Source: an uncultured Mucispirillum sp. (GTDB taxonomy: Bacteria; Chrysiogenota; Deferribacteres; Deferribacterales; Mucispirillaceae). Taken from it: a stretch of DNA of 16,438 nt. The notes beneath the pieces are model-generated. The model was not told the origin of the DNA, made no database searches, and worked only from the letters and a program-made list of their open reading frames with translations. Position numbers and translations under genes: made by a program. The stretch is from positions 1-16,438 of the forward strand of contig CAMWVK010000004.1 in NCBI GenBank assembly GCA_947177675.1, read 5' to 3'. Below, one piece after another: positions 6,797-13,933 of the stretch (position 1 is its first letter; each line of letters opens with the position of its first letter).

Positions 6797-7294
6797 ATGG
6801 GATTTCCAAGACAAGTAAATAGCTCAATGGCTATAGGTAAACCAGGAGAAAAAGCAAGTGATAACCCAGTAAGTTATGTTGTTGGTCAATGTGTTGCTGG
6901 TGAGAATGGTTGTTTTGCCAGCCGCTTCGCATGGATAACTGCAGGGCAAACTAAAGATGATATATATAACCCAGCCACATTTGCAAATACAGGCACAGGA
7001 AAGCCTGCAGGGTTAGTTGAAGCTTTAACACTTCAAAGTATCATTGATGATATAAACAGTGATAATACAATGATTATTCCAGCAGGTTATGGAGTTAATA
7101 TTGCCCAAGATGGTGATTATTTTGTTGTAGTCACAGCAGGTGCAACAGTTGGGCAAAAAGTGTTTGCAAATTTAACGGATGGTTCTATTAAAACCGCATC
7201 TGCTGGTGCTACTGTGGCAGGCTATGTTGAAACTGACTGGACTGCTGCAACAGGTGCAGATTCTGCAGGCGTTATCATAATTAGCAATCGTTAA
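6797..7294 (+). CDS. Capsid cement/decoration-like protein
   Basis: Predicted 165 residues. It opens with GFPRQVNSSMAIGKPGEKASDNP and continues as a glycine-, alanine- and threonine-rich beta protein with segments such as GVNIAQDGDYFVVVTAGATVGQKVFANL and a late AGYVETDW. This is the pattern of phage structural cement proteins (Gp24-like or DUF2190-like) that bind the outer capsid lattice and stabilise it. AAGGAG (6783-6788) precedes the ATG at 6797 by a normal distance. It sits between scaffold and major capsid genes, where such proteins are commonly encoded. No signal peptide or membrane segment is present. The role is inferred from pattern and position. Confidence 0.75.
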   Translation: MGFPRQVNSSMAIGKPGEKASDNPVSYVVGQCVAGENGCFASRFAWITAGQTKDDIYNPATFANTGTGKPAGLVEALTLQSIIDDINSDNTMIIPAGYGVNIAQDGDYFVVVTAGATVGQKVFANLTDGSIKTASAGATVAGYVETDWTAATGADSAGVIIISNR

Positions 7295-7321
7295 TAATAA
7301 GGAAATAAGGAGAAAAATATA

Positions 7322-8347
7322 ATGGGAACAATTAAAGATGCAGGAAAATATGGCATTACAGGTGATGTTGCAGGCTGTTATAATCGTAAAAAAGGTGGAA
7401 CGTTAGCAGAAGTAGCAGCACTTGCGATGGATGCCGCACTTCAAACAGTACCAAATATTGGTATTCCATCAGTATTAACAAGCTATGTTGATACTAATGT
7501 TACAAGTGTTTTATACGAACCAAGAAATGCAACACAGCTTGCTAAAGAAATGAAAATCGGCACATGGACTACAAGCACATCAATATTTAAAGTGCGTGAA
7601 GCTACTGGTTTTATCGCTCCTTATGGCGATTTCAGCCCTAACGGACGTGCTGGAGTAAACTATAATTTTCCAAGACGCGAGCAGGCTCTTTTCCAAGCAA
7701 TTATTGAGTTTGGAGATTTAGAAAGCGATTTATCAGCGGAAGCAAAGCTTAATTTAATTGCTGATAAACAAATGGCGGCAGCAACTACTGTAGCTATTGC
7801 AGCAAATAAATTTTATTTGCGCGGTGTTGCTGGTAGAGAGATTTATGGGCTTTTAAATGACCCTAACCTTAACCCTTCTATTGCAGCAGCTGCAACAGGT
7901 ACAAGTGCCAGCACTAAATGGGCAGATAAAACAATGCTGCAAATATATGATGATATTATTGCATTATTTACTGAGCTTGTGGAACAAAACCCTAATATTA
8001 CACAAAATAATAAAGTGATATTAGCATTATCACCATCTAGCAATGTGCAACTGGCACGCTCTTCTGAATTTCAAAAATCTGTAATGGATTTACTCAGAAG
8101 CTTTTTTGTTGGCGGTATTGAAATTGTTGTGCTTCCAGAACTTGAAGCTGCCAATGGAGATAAGTCAGCATATATGCTGGTAGATGAAATTCTTGGGGAA
8201 GAAGTAGCAATCACTGCGTTTGGAGAAAAATTTAGAATGTTCCCTCTTGTAAGAGATTTAAGTGGGAACAGACAAAAAGTCGCATTTTCAACTTATGGCA
8301 GCATTATCAAACATGTAGATTGTGTTGCTACCATGATAGGAATATAA
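7322..8347 (+). CDS. Major capsid protein (DUF2184 family)
   Basis: Predicted 341 residues, a normal length for this HK97-fold capsid family. Recognised blocks include an alanine-rich N-terminal helix (LAEVAALAMDAALQTVPNIG), FIAPYGDFSPNGRAGVNYNFPRR, a domain with LYEPRNATQLAKEMKIGTWT, and a C-terminal region with VVLPELEAANGDKSAYML and HVDCVATMIGI. It forms the icosahedral shell around the scaffold, with the upstream protease acting at maturation. AAGGAG (7307-7312) precedes the ATG. It lies 27 bases after the cement gene and should be the most abundant product of the operon. Nothing looks truncated. Confidence 0.92.
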   Translation: MGTIKDAGKYGITGDVAGCYNRKKGGTLAEVAALAMDAALQTVPNIGIPSVLTSYVDTNVTSVLYEPRNATQLAKEMKIGTWTTSTSIFKVREATGFIAPYGDFSPNGRAGVNYNFPRREQALFQAIIEFGDLESDLSAEAKLNLIADKQMAAATTVAIAANKFYLRGVAGREIYGLLNDPNLNPSIAAAATGTSASTKWADKTMLQIYDDIIALFTELVEQNPNITQNNKVILALSPSSNVQLARSSEFQKSVMDLLRSFFVGGIEIVVLPELEAANGDKSAYMLVDEILGEEVAITAFGEKFRMFPLVRDLSGNRQKVAFSTYGSIIKHVDCVATMIGI

Positions 8348-8353
8348 AATATT

Positions 8354-8502
8354 TGGAACGGGGGAGCGATTTTTGCGACGCAAGCATTTCCCGACGAATA
8401 GGAAGGAAGTAGAAATGCGAAGCTGGAACCCAGCCAGATTTTCTATTTCTTCCTTAATCAGTCAGGAAAATCTGTCCTCACAAAAACCGTTCGCCCTTTC
8501 CA
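8354..8502. repeat. Hairpin element, copy 4 (long form)
   Basis: Inverted ends TGGAA (8354-8358) and TTCCA (8498-8502) enclose three hairpins: GCATTTC (8384-8390) with GAAATGC (8412-8418); GCTGG (8422-8426) with CCAGC (8430-8434); and CAGATTTTC (8435-8443) with GAAAATCTG (8466-8474). The order and loops match the inner part of copy 5, but the first stem has different, still complementary, bases. The two outer hairpins of copies 3 and 5 (GAACTT and CACCTT units) are absent. It fills the gap after the major capsid gene; CAGGAG (8525-8530) and the next ATG follow. Confidence 0.75.
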
Positions 8503-8537
8503 CCTTTTATTTTATAACAAAATACAGGAGATAAAAT

Positions 8538-9110
8538 ATGGCTAATAGAAAAGAAGTAGCAAAACAAAATAAACAAGCTGAACAAGCTAATACTCAAGCT
8601 GAGCAGTCAAATACAGATGCTCAAACTAATGAAGCATCAGCAGATACAAATACAGAAAATAATCAGGAGCAAACACAAGCACCTATTGAAAATAAAGATG
8701 ATGAAAAAGTAAATGAAGCTGCGGCAGAAAATAATGCACCTGCAGTTATTACAGAATCAAAAAATACACATGTAATTGTATGTTTAAAACACCCACATGG
8801 TATTAAGTTTAAATTAGGTAACAATAGACATGTTACAATCCAAGGCAATGCCACACATCTTAAAGACAAGACTACTGGTGTGCTCCCAGAAGGTGGCTTT
8901 GGAATGACTACTATTTTAAAAGAAGATTGGGAAGCTATTAAAAATACTTATAGCACAATGAGTATTTTTAAATCAGGTTTAATTTTTGCAAGTGCAGATA
9001 CTGCGTCCGCACAGGCACAAGCTAAAGAACATGATGAGCTTAAATCAGGTTTTGAGCCAGTAGATATTAAAAAAGAAAAAAATATTGGCGTAAAAGATTT
9101 TGAAAAATAA
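8538..9110 (+). CDS. Phage structural protein of unknown role with disordered N-terminus
   Basis: Predicted 190 residues. Residues 1-75 are low-complexity, rich in Q, N, A, E and T with repeated EQ(A/S)NT-like words, so probably disordered. From about residue 76 a folded region begins: THVIVCLKHPHGIKFKLG, VTIQGNATHL, GVLPEGGFGMTTI and SGLIFASAD. The same region occurs in uncharacterised proteins encoded between DUF2184 capsid and DUF4054 connector genes in related phages. CAGGAG (8525-8530) supports the ATG at 8538. Its position suggests a head-surface or head-completion role, but no function is established. Confidence 0.7.
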   Translation: MANRKEVAKQNKQAEQANTQAEQSNTDAQTNEASADTNTENNQEQTQAPIENKDDEKVNEAAAENNAPAVITESKNTHVIVCLKHPHGIKFKLGNNRHVTIQGNATHLKDKTTGVLPEGGFGMTTILKEDWEAIKNTYSTMSIFKSGLIFASADTASAQAQAKEHDELKSGFEPVDIKKEKNIGVKDFEK

Positions 9111-9119
9111 GGTGCATTG

Positions 9120-9524
9120 ATGGCAGTAGTAATATTTGACCCAGCATTATTTAGAGAGCAGCGACCACAGTTTGGAGATATAACAAAATATAGCGATGCT
9201 TTTTTGCAAAATTGCTTTGATGAAGCTACGCTTATTTGCTCAAACAAAGACAGCTCGCTTATTCCTTACAATCCAGATAGGCAAGTATATGACAGGCAAG
9301 TATTACTTTATCTGCTTACATGTCATATTGCTACACTAAGAAATTCTGGACAGGTAGGCACAGTGACAAGTGCCACAGAAGGCAGTGTATCAGCAGGGTT
9401 TTATATTGACCAAAGAAAAGGAGCTGCATGGTTTACTCAAACCCAGTGCGGGTATATGTATTGGCAAATGATACAAAAATATAAAGTCGGCGGAATTTTT
9501 GTGCCAGGTGCAAAACAGCACTAG
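9120..9524 (+). CDS. DUF4054 head-tail connector protein
   Basis: Predicted 134 residues. The N-terminus FDPALFREQRPQFGDITKYSDAFLQNCFDEA and the following helical segment with LLYLLTCHIATL, then GTVTSATEGSVSAGF and a final tryptophan/glycine-rich part, match DUF4054. This family is a head-completion or adaptor protein of the gp6/gp15 connector type that binds below the portal. The ATG at 9120 is preferred over the in-frame TTG at 9117 because AAGGTG (9109-9114) fits it. It is 9 bases after the preceding stop and 8 before the next start, as expected in a tight operon. Confidence 0.82.
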   Translation: MAVVIFDPALFREQRPQFGDITKYSDAFLQNCFDEATLICSNKDSSLIPYNPDRQVYDRQVLLYLLTCHIATLRNSGQVGTVTSATEGSVSAGFYIDQRKGAAWFTQTQCGYMYWQMIQKYKVGGIFVPGAKQH

Positions 9525-9532
9525 AGGTTATA

Positions 9533-10024
9533 ATGAATTTAAAACAAGGGCATATAGAGTTAAAGTTTGATGAAGAAAAACTGCGTGATGTGCTGCATCA
9601 TCTGTATGCATCTAATAAAGCTGTAAAAGTGGGTATTTTAGAAAATGCTACAAATGCAGATACTGGTGCAAGTATTGCAGAATATGCTTACTGGAATGAA
9701 TTTGGTACAAAAGATGAAGAAGTAATACCTGCCCGCCCTTTTTTTAGAAATGCAATAAGTGATAATTCTGATACATGGGCAAAAAGTATAAGTTCACAGC
9801 TTAAAACTATGGGTGTTACAGATAAAAATGTAGTTGAAAAAGCCTTAAAAAGAACTGGCCAGCTTATGCGTTCAGATATTCAGCAGTCTATTTCTAAAGG
9901 CGGATTTAAACCATTGAAGCCTGCTACAATTAAAAGAAAAGGTAAAGCTACCCCACTTGTTGATACTGGTGATATGCGTAACGCTATAAGTTATGAAGTG
10001 ACAGATAGCCGGGGAAACTCATGA
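9533..10024 (+). CDS. HK97 gp10-like / tail completion protein
   Basis: Predicted 163 residues. The diagnostic segment is VKVGILENAT...IAEYAYWNEFGTKDEEVIPARPFFRNAI (residues about 32-76), with the NEFGT and IPARPFFR words of the HK97 gp10-like and Mu gpG-like families. The C-terminal LKPATIKRKGKATPLVDTG (about 130-148) is also typical. These proteins sit at the neck where the completed head meets the tail. AGAGG just after the upstream stop precedes the ATG. The stop overlaps the next start as ATGA at 10021-10024. Confidence 0.85.
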   Translation: MNLKQGHIELKFDEEKLRDVLHHLYASNKAVKVGILENATNADTGASIAEYAYWNEFGTKDEEVIPARPFFRNAISDNSDTWAKSISSQLKTMGVTDKNVVEKALKRTGQLMRSDIQQSISKGGFKPLKPATIKRKGKATPLVDTGDMRNAISYEVTDSRGNS

Positions 10025-10431
10025 ATTTACATGCAATAGTTAGCCCAGTTTTAAATGCTGTGCAGCAGACAGAAACTGTTTATATTTTTAAATGTTTAGG
10101 TGTTACTAACAATTATGGCGATATTGTGCCAGATTATGCAAGCCCAATAAAAACGCAGGCACGCTGGCAGATAGATAGTGATGAAGCGTTAGAGCATGCA
10201 GATAATGTTAATCAAAGCATGGTACTGCGTAAAGTGTATATAGATACATCAGCAGATAACAGACTTTCAGGCATAAACAGAACCAGCGCAAAACAGGCTG
10301 ATTATATATATCGTGAGCGAGATAATACCTGGTGGATGATAAATGCCACTTATGATGAATTTTCAGCTCAAGGCTGGGTAGGTGTGCGGGCAGTGTTGCA
10401 GCTGACTAAACCTGCAGAAATACCTGTTTAG
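10021..10431 (+). CDS. Putative neck/head-tail adaptor protein
   Basis: Predicted 136 residues. It starts within the ATGA overlap with the gp10-like gene, so its translation is probably coupled to that gene. Recognisable features are an early YGDIVPDYASPIKTQARWQI, a middle VLRKVYID and a late tryptophan-rich WWMINATYDEFSAQGWVGVRAVL. This layout recurs in uncharacterised proteins at the same place in related myoviruses, between the gp10-like and gp12-like neck genes. A head-closure or stopper role is likely from position; no specific family was confirmed. Confidence 0.6.
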   Translation: MNLHAIVSPVLNAVQQTETVYIFKCLGVTNNYGDIVPDYASPIKTQARWQIDSDEALEHADNVNQSMVLRKVYIDTSADNRLSGINRTSAKQADYIYRERDNTWWMINATYDEFSAQGWVGVRAVLQLTKPAEIPV

Positions 10432-10440
10432 GGGGCACAA

Positions 10441-10950
10441 ATGGATAATATGCAAATAGCAGTTTATGAGTTTATTGCAGCTTTTACAAGTGTTGATAGA
10501 AATAATATTATTAAAGGCTGGCAAAATACTAACATATTACCACCGCTTACTGAAAGCTATGCTGTATTTACAAGTATTAATGCAAAAAGGCGTGGCACAA
10601 ATATAGAGAATTATATACCTGATAACAATACGCTTACTTTAGAAAAAAGTAACATGATTGATTTTCAAATAGATATTGTTGCTACTGATGCAGACACTGC
10701 CAGGAATAATATATCAGCACTTGAAACAGTTGCCCGCAGTGCTGCAGGTGTAAATTTTTTTAATAATTATAATATTAATTTGCTTTATGCAGAAGATGCA
10801 AAAGCAATAGAGACAATTTCTAAAACAGATAATTATGTAAATAGATATATGATTATTCTGCATTTAGAAGAAATAAATACTGTTACTGTATCTCAAGATT
10901 ATTTTGATAATGTTGAAGTAAAAACAGTGTTAGCAGATGGTAAAGTTTAA
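10441..10950 (+). CDS. Phage neck terminator protein, gp12-like
   Basis: Predicted 169 residues. Features are an N-terminal helix (MQIAVYEFIAAF), a block around NILPPLTESYAVFTSINAKRRGTN, then SNMIDFQIDIVATDADTARNN and a late YVNRYMIILHLE. This matches the gp12-like neck/tail-terminator domain, also annotated LIC_12616-like, which caps the tail tube end that joins the head. An AGGGGG sequence ending near 10435 precedes the ATG. It is the last connector gene before the sheath, which fits a terminator. The C-terminal SQDYFDNVEVKTV is commonly seen in this family. Confidence 0.72.
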   Translation: MDNMQIAVYEFIAAFTSVDRNNIIKGWQNTNILPPLTESYAVFTSINAKRRGTNIENYIPDNNTLTLEKSNMIDFQIDIVATDADTARNNISALETVARSAAGVNFFNNYNINLLYAEDAKAIETISKTDNYVNRYMIILHLEEINTVTVSQDYFDNVEVKTVLADGKV

Positions 10951-10974
10951 AAAATAAAAATAAAATAAATAATT

Positions 10975-11194
10975 AATTGGAACGAAGAACTTTCACACAA
11001 GTTCGTAGTGACACCTTACCGTTGGGGGAAGGTGAAAAGGGGGAGCGAAGCGACGCAAGGACTTTCCGACGAGTAGGAAGGAATTAAAAGTCCGTAGCTG
11101 GAGAGAGCGGAATTTATCCAGCCAGATTTTCTAATTCTTCCTTATTCAGTCAGGAAAATCTGTCCTCGCAAAAAAACGCTCGCCCCTTCCAGTT
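10975..11194. repeat. Hairpin element, copy 5 (complete nested form)
   Basis: Inverted ends AATTGGAA (10975-10982) and TTCCAGTT (11187-11194, one G-T pair) enclose, in order: GAACTT (10987-10992) with AAGTTC (10999-11004); CACCTT (11012-11017) with AAGGTG (11029-11034); a G-rich arm whose partner CGCTCGCCCCTTCC comes only at the far end; and, in between, three hairpins shared with copy 4: GGACTTT (11059-11065) with AAAGTCC (11087-11093), GCTGGA (11097-11102) with TCCAGC (11117-11122), and CAGATTTTC (11123-11131) with GAAAATCTG (11154-11162). It thus combines the outer part of copy 3 with the inner part of copy 4. AAGGAG (11200-11205) and the sheath start follow. Confidence 0.8.
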
Positions 11195-11210
11195 GATTTA
11201 AGGAGATATT

Positions 11211-12716
11211 ATGGCAATACCAGCAAGTTATATTGTTGATGTTTCGCCTCGGGTGATTTCTGCAGGTGCAGCAGGCATTGTGATAAATGGGTTATTTTTA
11301 ACTACTAATCCGCAGTTACCCGTGGGGATAGTTAAAGAGTTTGTGTTTGCTACTGATGTGGCAGATTATTTTGGCTATGAATCACAAGAATATTATGCAG
11401 CAGTAACATATTTTGCAGGCTATGTGAATAGCTTTAAAAAACCAACCAGCATACGCTTTGCTCGCAGAATAAATACTGATGTATCAGCATATGTTCGCGG
11501 TGCAGAATATAAAGGCACATTAGAAGCATTAAAGTTGGTATCTGATGGGGCATTAAATATCAGCATTAATGGTGAAGCGTTAGAGCTTACTGCTATTGAT
11601 TTTACAGATGCAGCAAGTTTTTCTGATGCTGCATTAAAAATACAATCAGCAATTAATACAGCAAGTGCTACATTATCAGCTGTAGTAACATATAATAATA
11701 TTGCTGGTGGGTTTGAAATCAGCACAAAAGCCGTAGGTGCTGCTTCCAGCATTGGTTATGCAGCAGTTGCTACTGGCGGCACAGATTTAGGCACACTGCT
11801 TAATTTAACATCAGCAACTGGTGCTGTAATCTCTCCAGGACTGGACGAACAAACAGCAGCAGAAAATATGACACAAATTGCTGCAGCTGATTCTAACTTT
11901 GTAACATTTACGCACCTTTATGATGCAGATGCAGATGAGTGCATTGCATTAGGCCAGTGGAGCAACAGCCAAGGTGTAAGCTACTGCTTTTTACCATGGA
12001 GCAATGAAGCTACTGCAATATTAGATAGCAGCACAGATGATATTGCTTCAAAAATGGTAGCAGCAGGCGTTACAAACTTTACTGCAATATATAATGATTA
12101 CAGGCTTGCAGCTGGTGTTATGGGGGCATTTGCTTCTATTGACTGGACACGCACAAATGGTGCAATAGATATTGCATTTAAACAGGTTGATGGGCTTGCT
12201 CCAACTGTTACATCAGCAGCAGATGCGGCAGTATTAGATAAAAAGTTTTATACTTATTATGGGCAGTTTGCTACAAAAAACACTGATTTTAATTTTATCT
12301 ATAAAGGTTTAATCGTTGGTGATTATGTAAACTTATCAACTTATATTAATGCTGTTTGGTTTAACTCGTCCATGGTTAATGCTGTTGCTAATGGTTTTGC
12401 CAGCGTTGGTAAAGTTGCTTACAATGAAGCTGGATATACTTATATACGGGCATGGCTTGCTGACCCTATTAACCAAGCAAAAAATGTAGGAATTATTCAA
12501 GTAGGAGTAACTTTAAGCGAAGCTCAAAAAGCTCAAATTATATCAGAAGTTGGCTCAGATATTACAGCAGAATTATATGCTAATGGTTATTATTTACTTG
12601 TGGCAGACCCAGGTGCAGCAGCTCGTGTAACAGGCGATTCACCAATAGTAACATTTTACTATACTGATGGTGGTGTGGTTAAAAAATTACAGATTTCAAG
12701 TTCTGTAATACTGTAA
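11211..12716 (+). CDS. Tail sheath protein (DUF3383 family)
   Basis: Predicted 501 residues. The N-terminus MAIPASYIVDVSPRVISAG and the blocks GIVKEFVFATDVADYFG, YYAAVTYFAGYVNS, PTSIRFARR, FTHLYDADADECIALGQW and FYTYYGQFATKNTDFNFIYKG match DUF3383, which in contractile-tailed phages is the sheath. The C-terminus (LLVADPGAAARVTGDSPIVTFYYTDGG) is also characteristic. Sheath subunits polymerise around the tube and contract to drive DNA injection, so this gene marks the phage as a myovirus. AAGGAG (11200-11205) lies six bases from the ATG. It looks full length. Confidence 0.9.
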   Translation: MAIPASYIVDVSPRVISAGAAGIVINGLFLTTNPQLPVGIVKEFVFATDVADYFGYESQEYYAAVTYFAGYVNSFKKPTSIRFARRINTDVSAYVRGAEYKGTLEALKLVSDGALNISINGEALELTAIDFTDAASFSDAALKIQSAINTASATLSAVVTYNNIAGGFEISTKAVGAASSIGYAAVATGGTDLGTLLNLTSATGAVISPGLDEQTAAENMTQIAAADSNFVTFTHLYDADADECIALGQWSNSQGVSYCFLPWSNEATAILDSSTDDIASKMVAAGVTNFTAIYNDYRLAAGVMGAFASIDWTRTNGAIDIAFKQVDGLAPTVTSAADAAVLDKKFYTYYGQFATKNTDFNFIYKGLIVGDYVNLSTYINAVWFNSSMVNAVANGFASVGKVAYNEAGYTYIRAWLADPINQAKNVGIIQVGVTLSEAQKAQIISEVGSDITAELYANGYYLLVADPGAAARVTGDSPIVTFYYTDGGVVKKLQISSSVIL

Positions 12717-12731
12717 ATAAGGAGATAAAAA

Positions 12732-13157
12732 ATGAGTATTACAAGTGCTAATGCGCAGATTATTTATAAAGATAACTTTTTTGTAAAAGGCGGCTTGCTT
12801 TTGCAAAAATTCTCTACTGACCAATCGCTTTCTGCTGATGAAGTAACATTAGCAGAAACTCGTATGGGCGTTGATGGAAAAATGGCAGACGGTTATACAC
12901 CAAACATTACACCAGTTACTATTATGTTTGAAGCAGACAGCCCTAGCTGGCGAATTATTGAGCAATCAGTAAACGCAGCTAAAGCGATAAATTCAACAGT
13001 TAAGTGTGAGATAACTGTTTCTGTGCCATCTATAGCTAAGGTTTACAGCTACCGTAATGGTGTAGTTAAAAGTTTAACAGATTTAGCTCTTAAAAAGGTG
13101 CTGGACCCAGTAACATTAAAAATGGACTTTGAGCGCAAAGAGTTAAATTTCCTATAA
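12732..13157 (+). CDS. Tail tube protein
   Basis: Predicted 141 residues. It follows the sheath by 15 bases, the standard order for sheath and tube, and has AAGGAG at 12719-12724. The sequence is a small beta-rich protein: IIYKDNFFVKGGLLLQKFS near the start, a central TRMGVDGKMADGYTPNITPVTIMFEAD and a final DPVTLKMDFERKELNFL. This fits the tube proteins that accompany DUF3383 sheaths. It would stack as hexamers around the tape measure. No domain beyond the tube is seen. Confidence 0.82.
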   Translation: MSITSANAQIIYKDNFFVKGGLLLQKFSTDQSLSADEVTLAETRMGVDGKMADGYTPNITPVTIMFEADSPSWRIIEQSVNAAKAINSTVKCEITVSVPSIAKVYSYRNGVVKSLTDLALKKVLDPVTLKMDFERKELNFL

Positions 13158-13162
13158 TCAAT

Positions 13163-13254
13163 AATAAAAAATACGTCCTTGTATTTTTTATTTAGGCGGG
13201 CTTGCGGAGTAAATCCGCTTAAGCCCTTACGCAAGCGACGGTGCATCCTGCACC
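13163..13254. repeat. Hairpin cluster between tube and chaperone genes (includes AT-rich hairpin, copy B)
   Basis: Three adjacent hairpins fill the 123-base gap: AATAAAAAATA (13163-13173) with TATTTTTTATT (13182-13192), loop CGTCCTTG; GGGCTT plus GCGGA (13198-13208) with TCCGC and AAGCCC (13214-13226); and GGTGCA (13240-13245) with TGCACC (13249-13254). The first repeats the stem at 5371-5400 with its loop reversed. It lies 6 bases after the tube stop and could also act as a bidirectional terminator or processing hairpin between tube and chaperone genes. Confidence 0.6.
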
Positions 13255-13280
13255 TATATAACTAAAAATAGGAGTAAACT

Positions 13281-13745
13281 ATGGCAAGGAAAGAGCGAAC
13301 AATTACAATTAAAGATAGAGATAATGAGCATAAATTTAAGCTTAAAGAAATGAGTGCTGTAAAAGCAGAAAAATGGAAAATAAGAGCCATTATGCTGCTG
13401 CTTGCATCTGATATTGAAATGCCAAAAGGTGCATCTATAGAAGAAGGTATTAATCAATTTATGGCAGGCGGTGCAGAAAAATTATTTAAAGCACTATCTA
13501 AAGTAGATGTAGATAAAGCAATCGCACTATTTGATGAAATGCTTTATGACTGTGCGCAGCTTGAAGTTAATGGAGTTACTGCTGCATTATCGGAAGATAT
13601 TATTAATAGCAATATTGAAGATTCTTCTACTCTTACTAAACTGCGCTTTGAATGTTTAAAGCTGCATTTTGATTTTTTGGGCGTAGGCGCGAGCCAGATG
13701 CAAACTGGGTTGGGTTCAGAAGCGCAAATCAAAATTCAAGCTTAA
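13281..13745 (+). CDS. Tail assembly chaperone, unshifted (lambda gpG-like) product
   Basis: Predicted 154 residues. It is a mainly helical small protein (FKLKEMSAVKAEKWKIRAIMLLL, then KLFKALSKVDVDKAIALFDEML) placed between tail tube and tape measure, where tail assembly chaperones are encoded. AGGAG (13270-13274) precedes the ATG. Chaperones of this kind coat the tape measure and are absent from the finished tail. Codons 132-133 lie within the heptamer T TTT TTG (13673-13679), and the -1 frame is open from there on, so a longer frameshifted form is expected (next entries). The unshifted product ends at 13745. Confidence 0.8.
   Translation: MARKERTITIKDRDNEHKFKLKEMSAVKAEKWKIRAIMLLLASDIEMPKGASIEEGINQFMAGGAEKLFKALSKVDVDKAIALFDEMLYDCAQLEVNGVTAALSEDIINSNIEDSSTLTKLRFECLKLHFDFLGVGASQMQTGLGSEAQIKIQA
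13673..13679 (+). promoter_or_regulatory. -1 ribosomal frameshift slippery heptamer
   Basis: T TTT TTG is read in the chaperone frame as (GA)T TTT TTG and fits the X XXY YYZ rule for tandem -1 slippage. The last stop in the -1 frame is a TGA at 13670-13672, so that frame becomes open exactly at the heptamer. The region just downstream is relatively G-rich (GGGCGTAGGCGCGAGCC), but no clear stimulatory stem was established. Confidence 0.7.
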
Positions 13746-13918
13746 TTGATTATGTTGGTATTTCTAACATATTTGGTGTGGTCATATCTAAAAACTTGGC
13801 CACACTTAAAGAATTAGAAGAATATTACTCACTTGAAGATGCTTATATGTTAGCTGATATTGTAAAAATTAATAATTACAATGAGTGGGTAATGACTAAA
13901 GAATTAAATAAGAATTAA
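13679..13918 (+). CDS. Tail assembly chaperone, -1 frameshift extension (lambda gpGT-like)
   Basis: This segment has no suitable start codon of its own and is reached only by -1 slippage at 13673-13679. It adds 79 residues to the first 133 of the chaperone, giving a fusion of about 212 residues ending at TAA 13916-13918. The extension contains SLIDYVGISNIFGVVISKNL, then ATLKELEEYYSLEDAYML and ADIVKINNYNEW, a helical pattern typical of the second chaperone segment in phage tails. It fills what would otherwise be a 188-base gap before the tape measure. In lambda and many relatives the G/GT ratio is essential for tail length control. No experimental frameshift rate can be given. Confidence 0.75.
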   Translation, partial: GRRREPDANWVGFRSANQNSSLIDYVGISNIFGVVISKNLATLKELEEYYSLEDAYMLADIVKINNYNEWVMTKELNKN

Positions 13919-13933
13919 AAAAAGGAGCTTTTT

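Noticed and set aside
6585..6818. Forward ORF in another frame across the end of the scaffold gene
   Set aside because: It is an out-of-frame shadow of the protease-scaffold gene with no binding site, and its composition is unlike a phage protein.
8354..8502. Known ribozyme or group I/II intron
   Set aside because: I found no hammerhead, HDV-type or intron core that I could recognise, and the segment is too short for an intron.
104..11194. CRISPR array
   Set aside because: The repeats are palindromic, variable in length and scattered between genes, without regular spacers.
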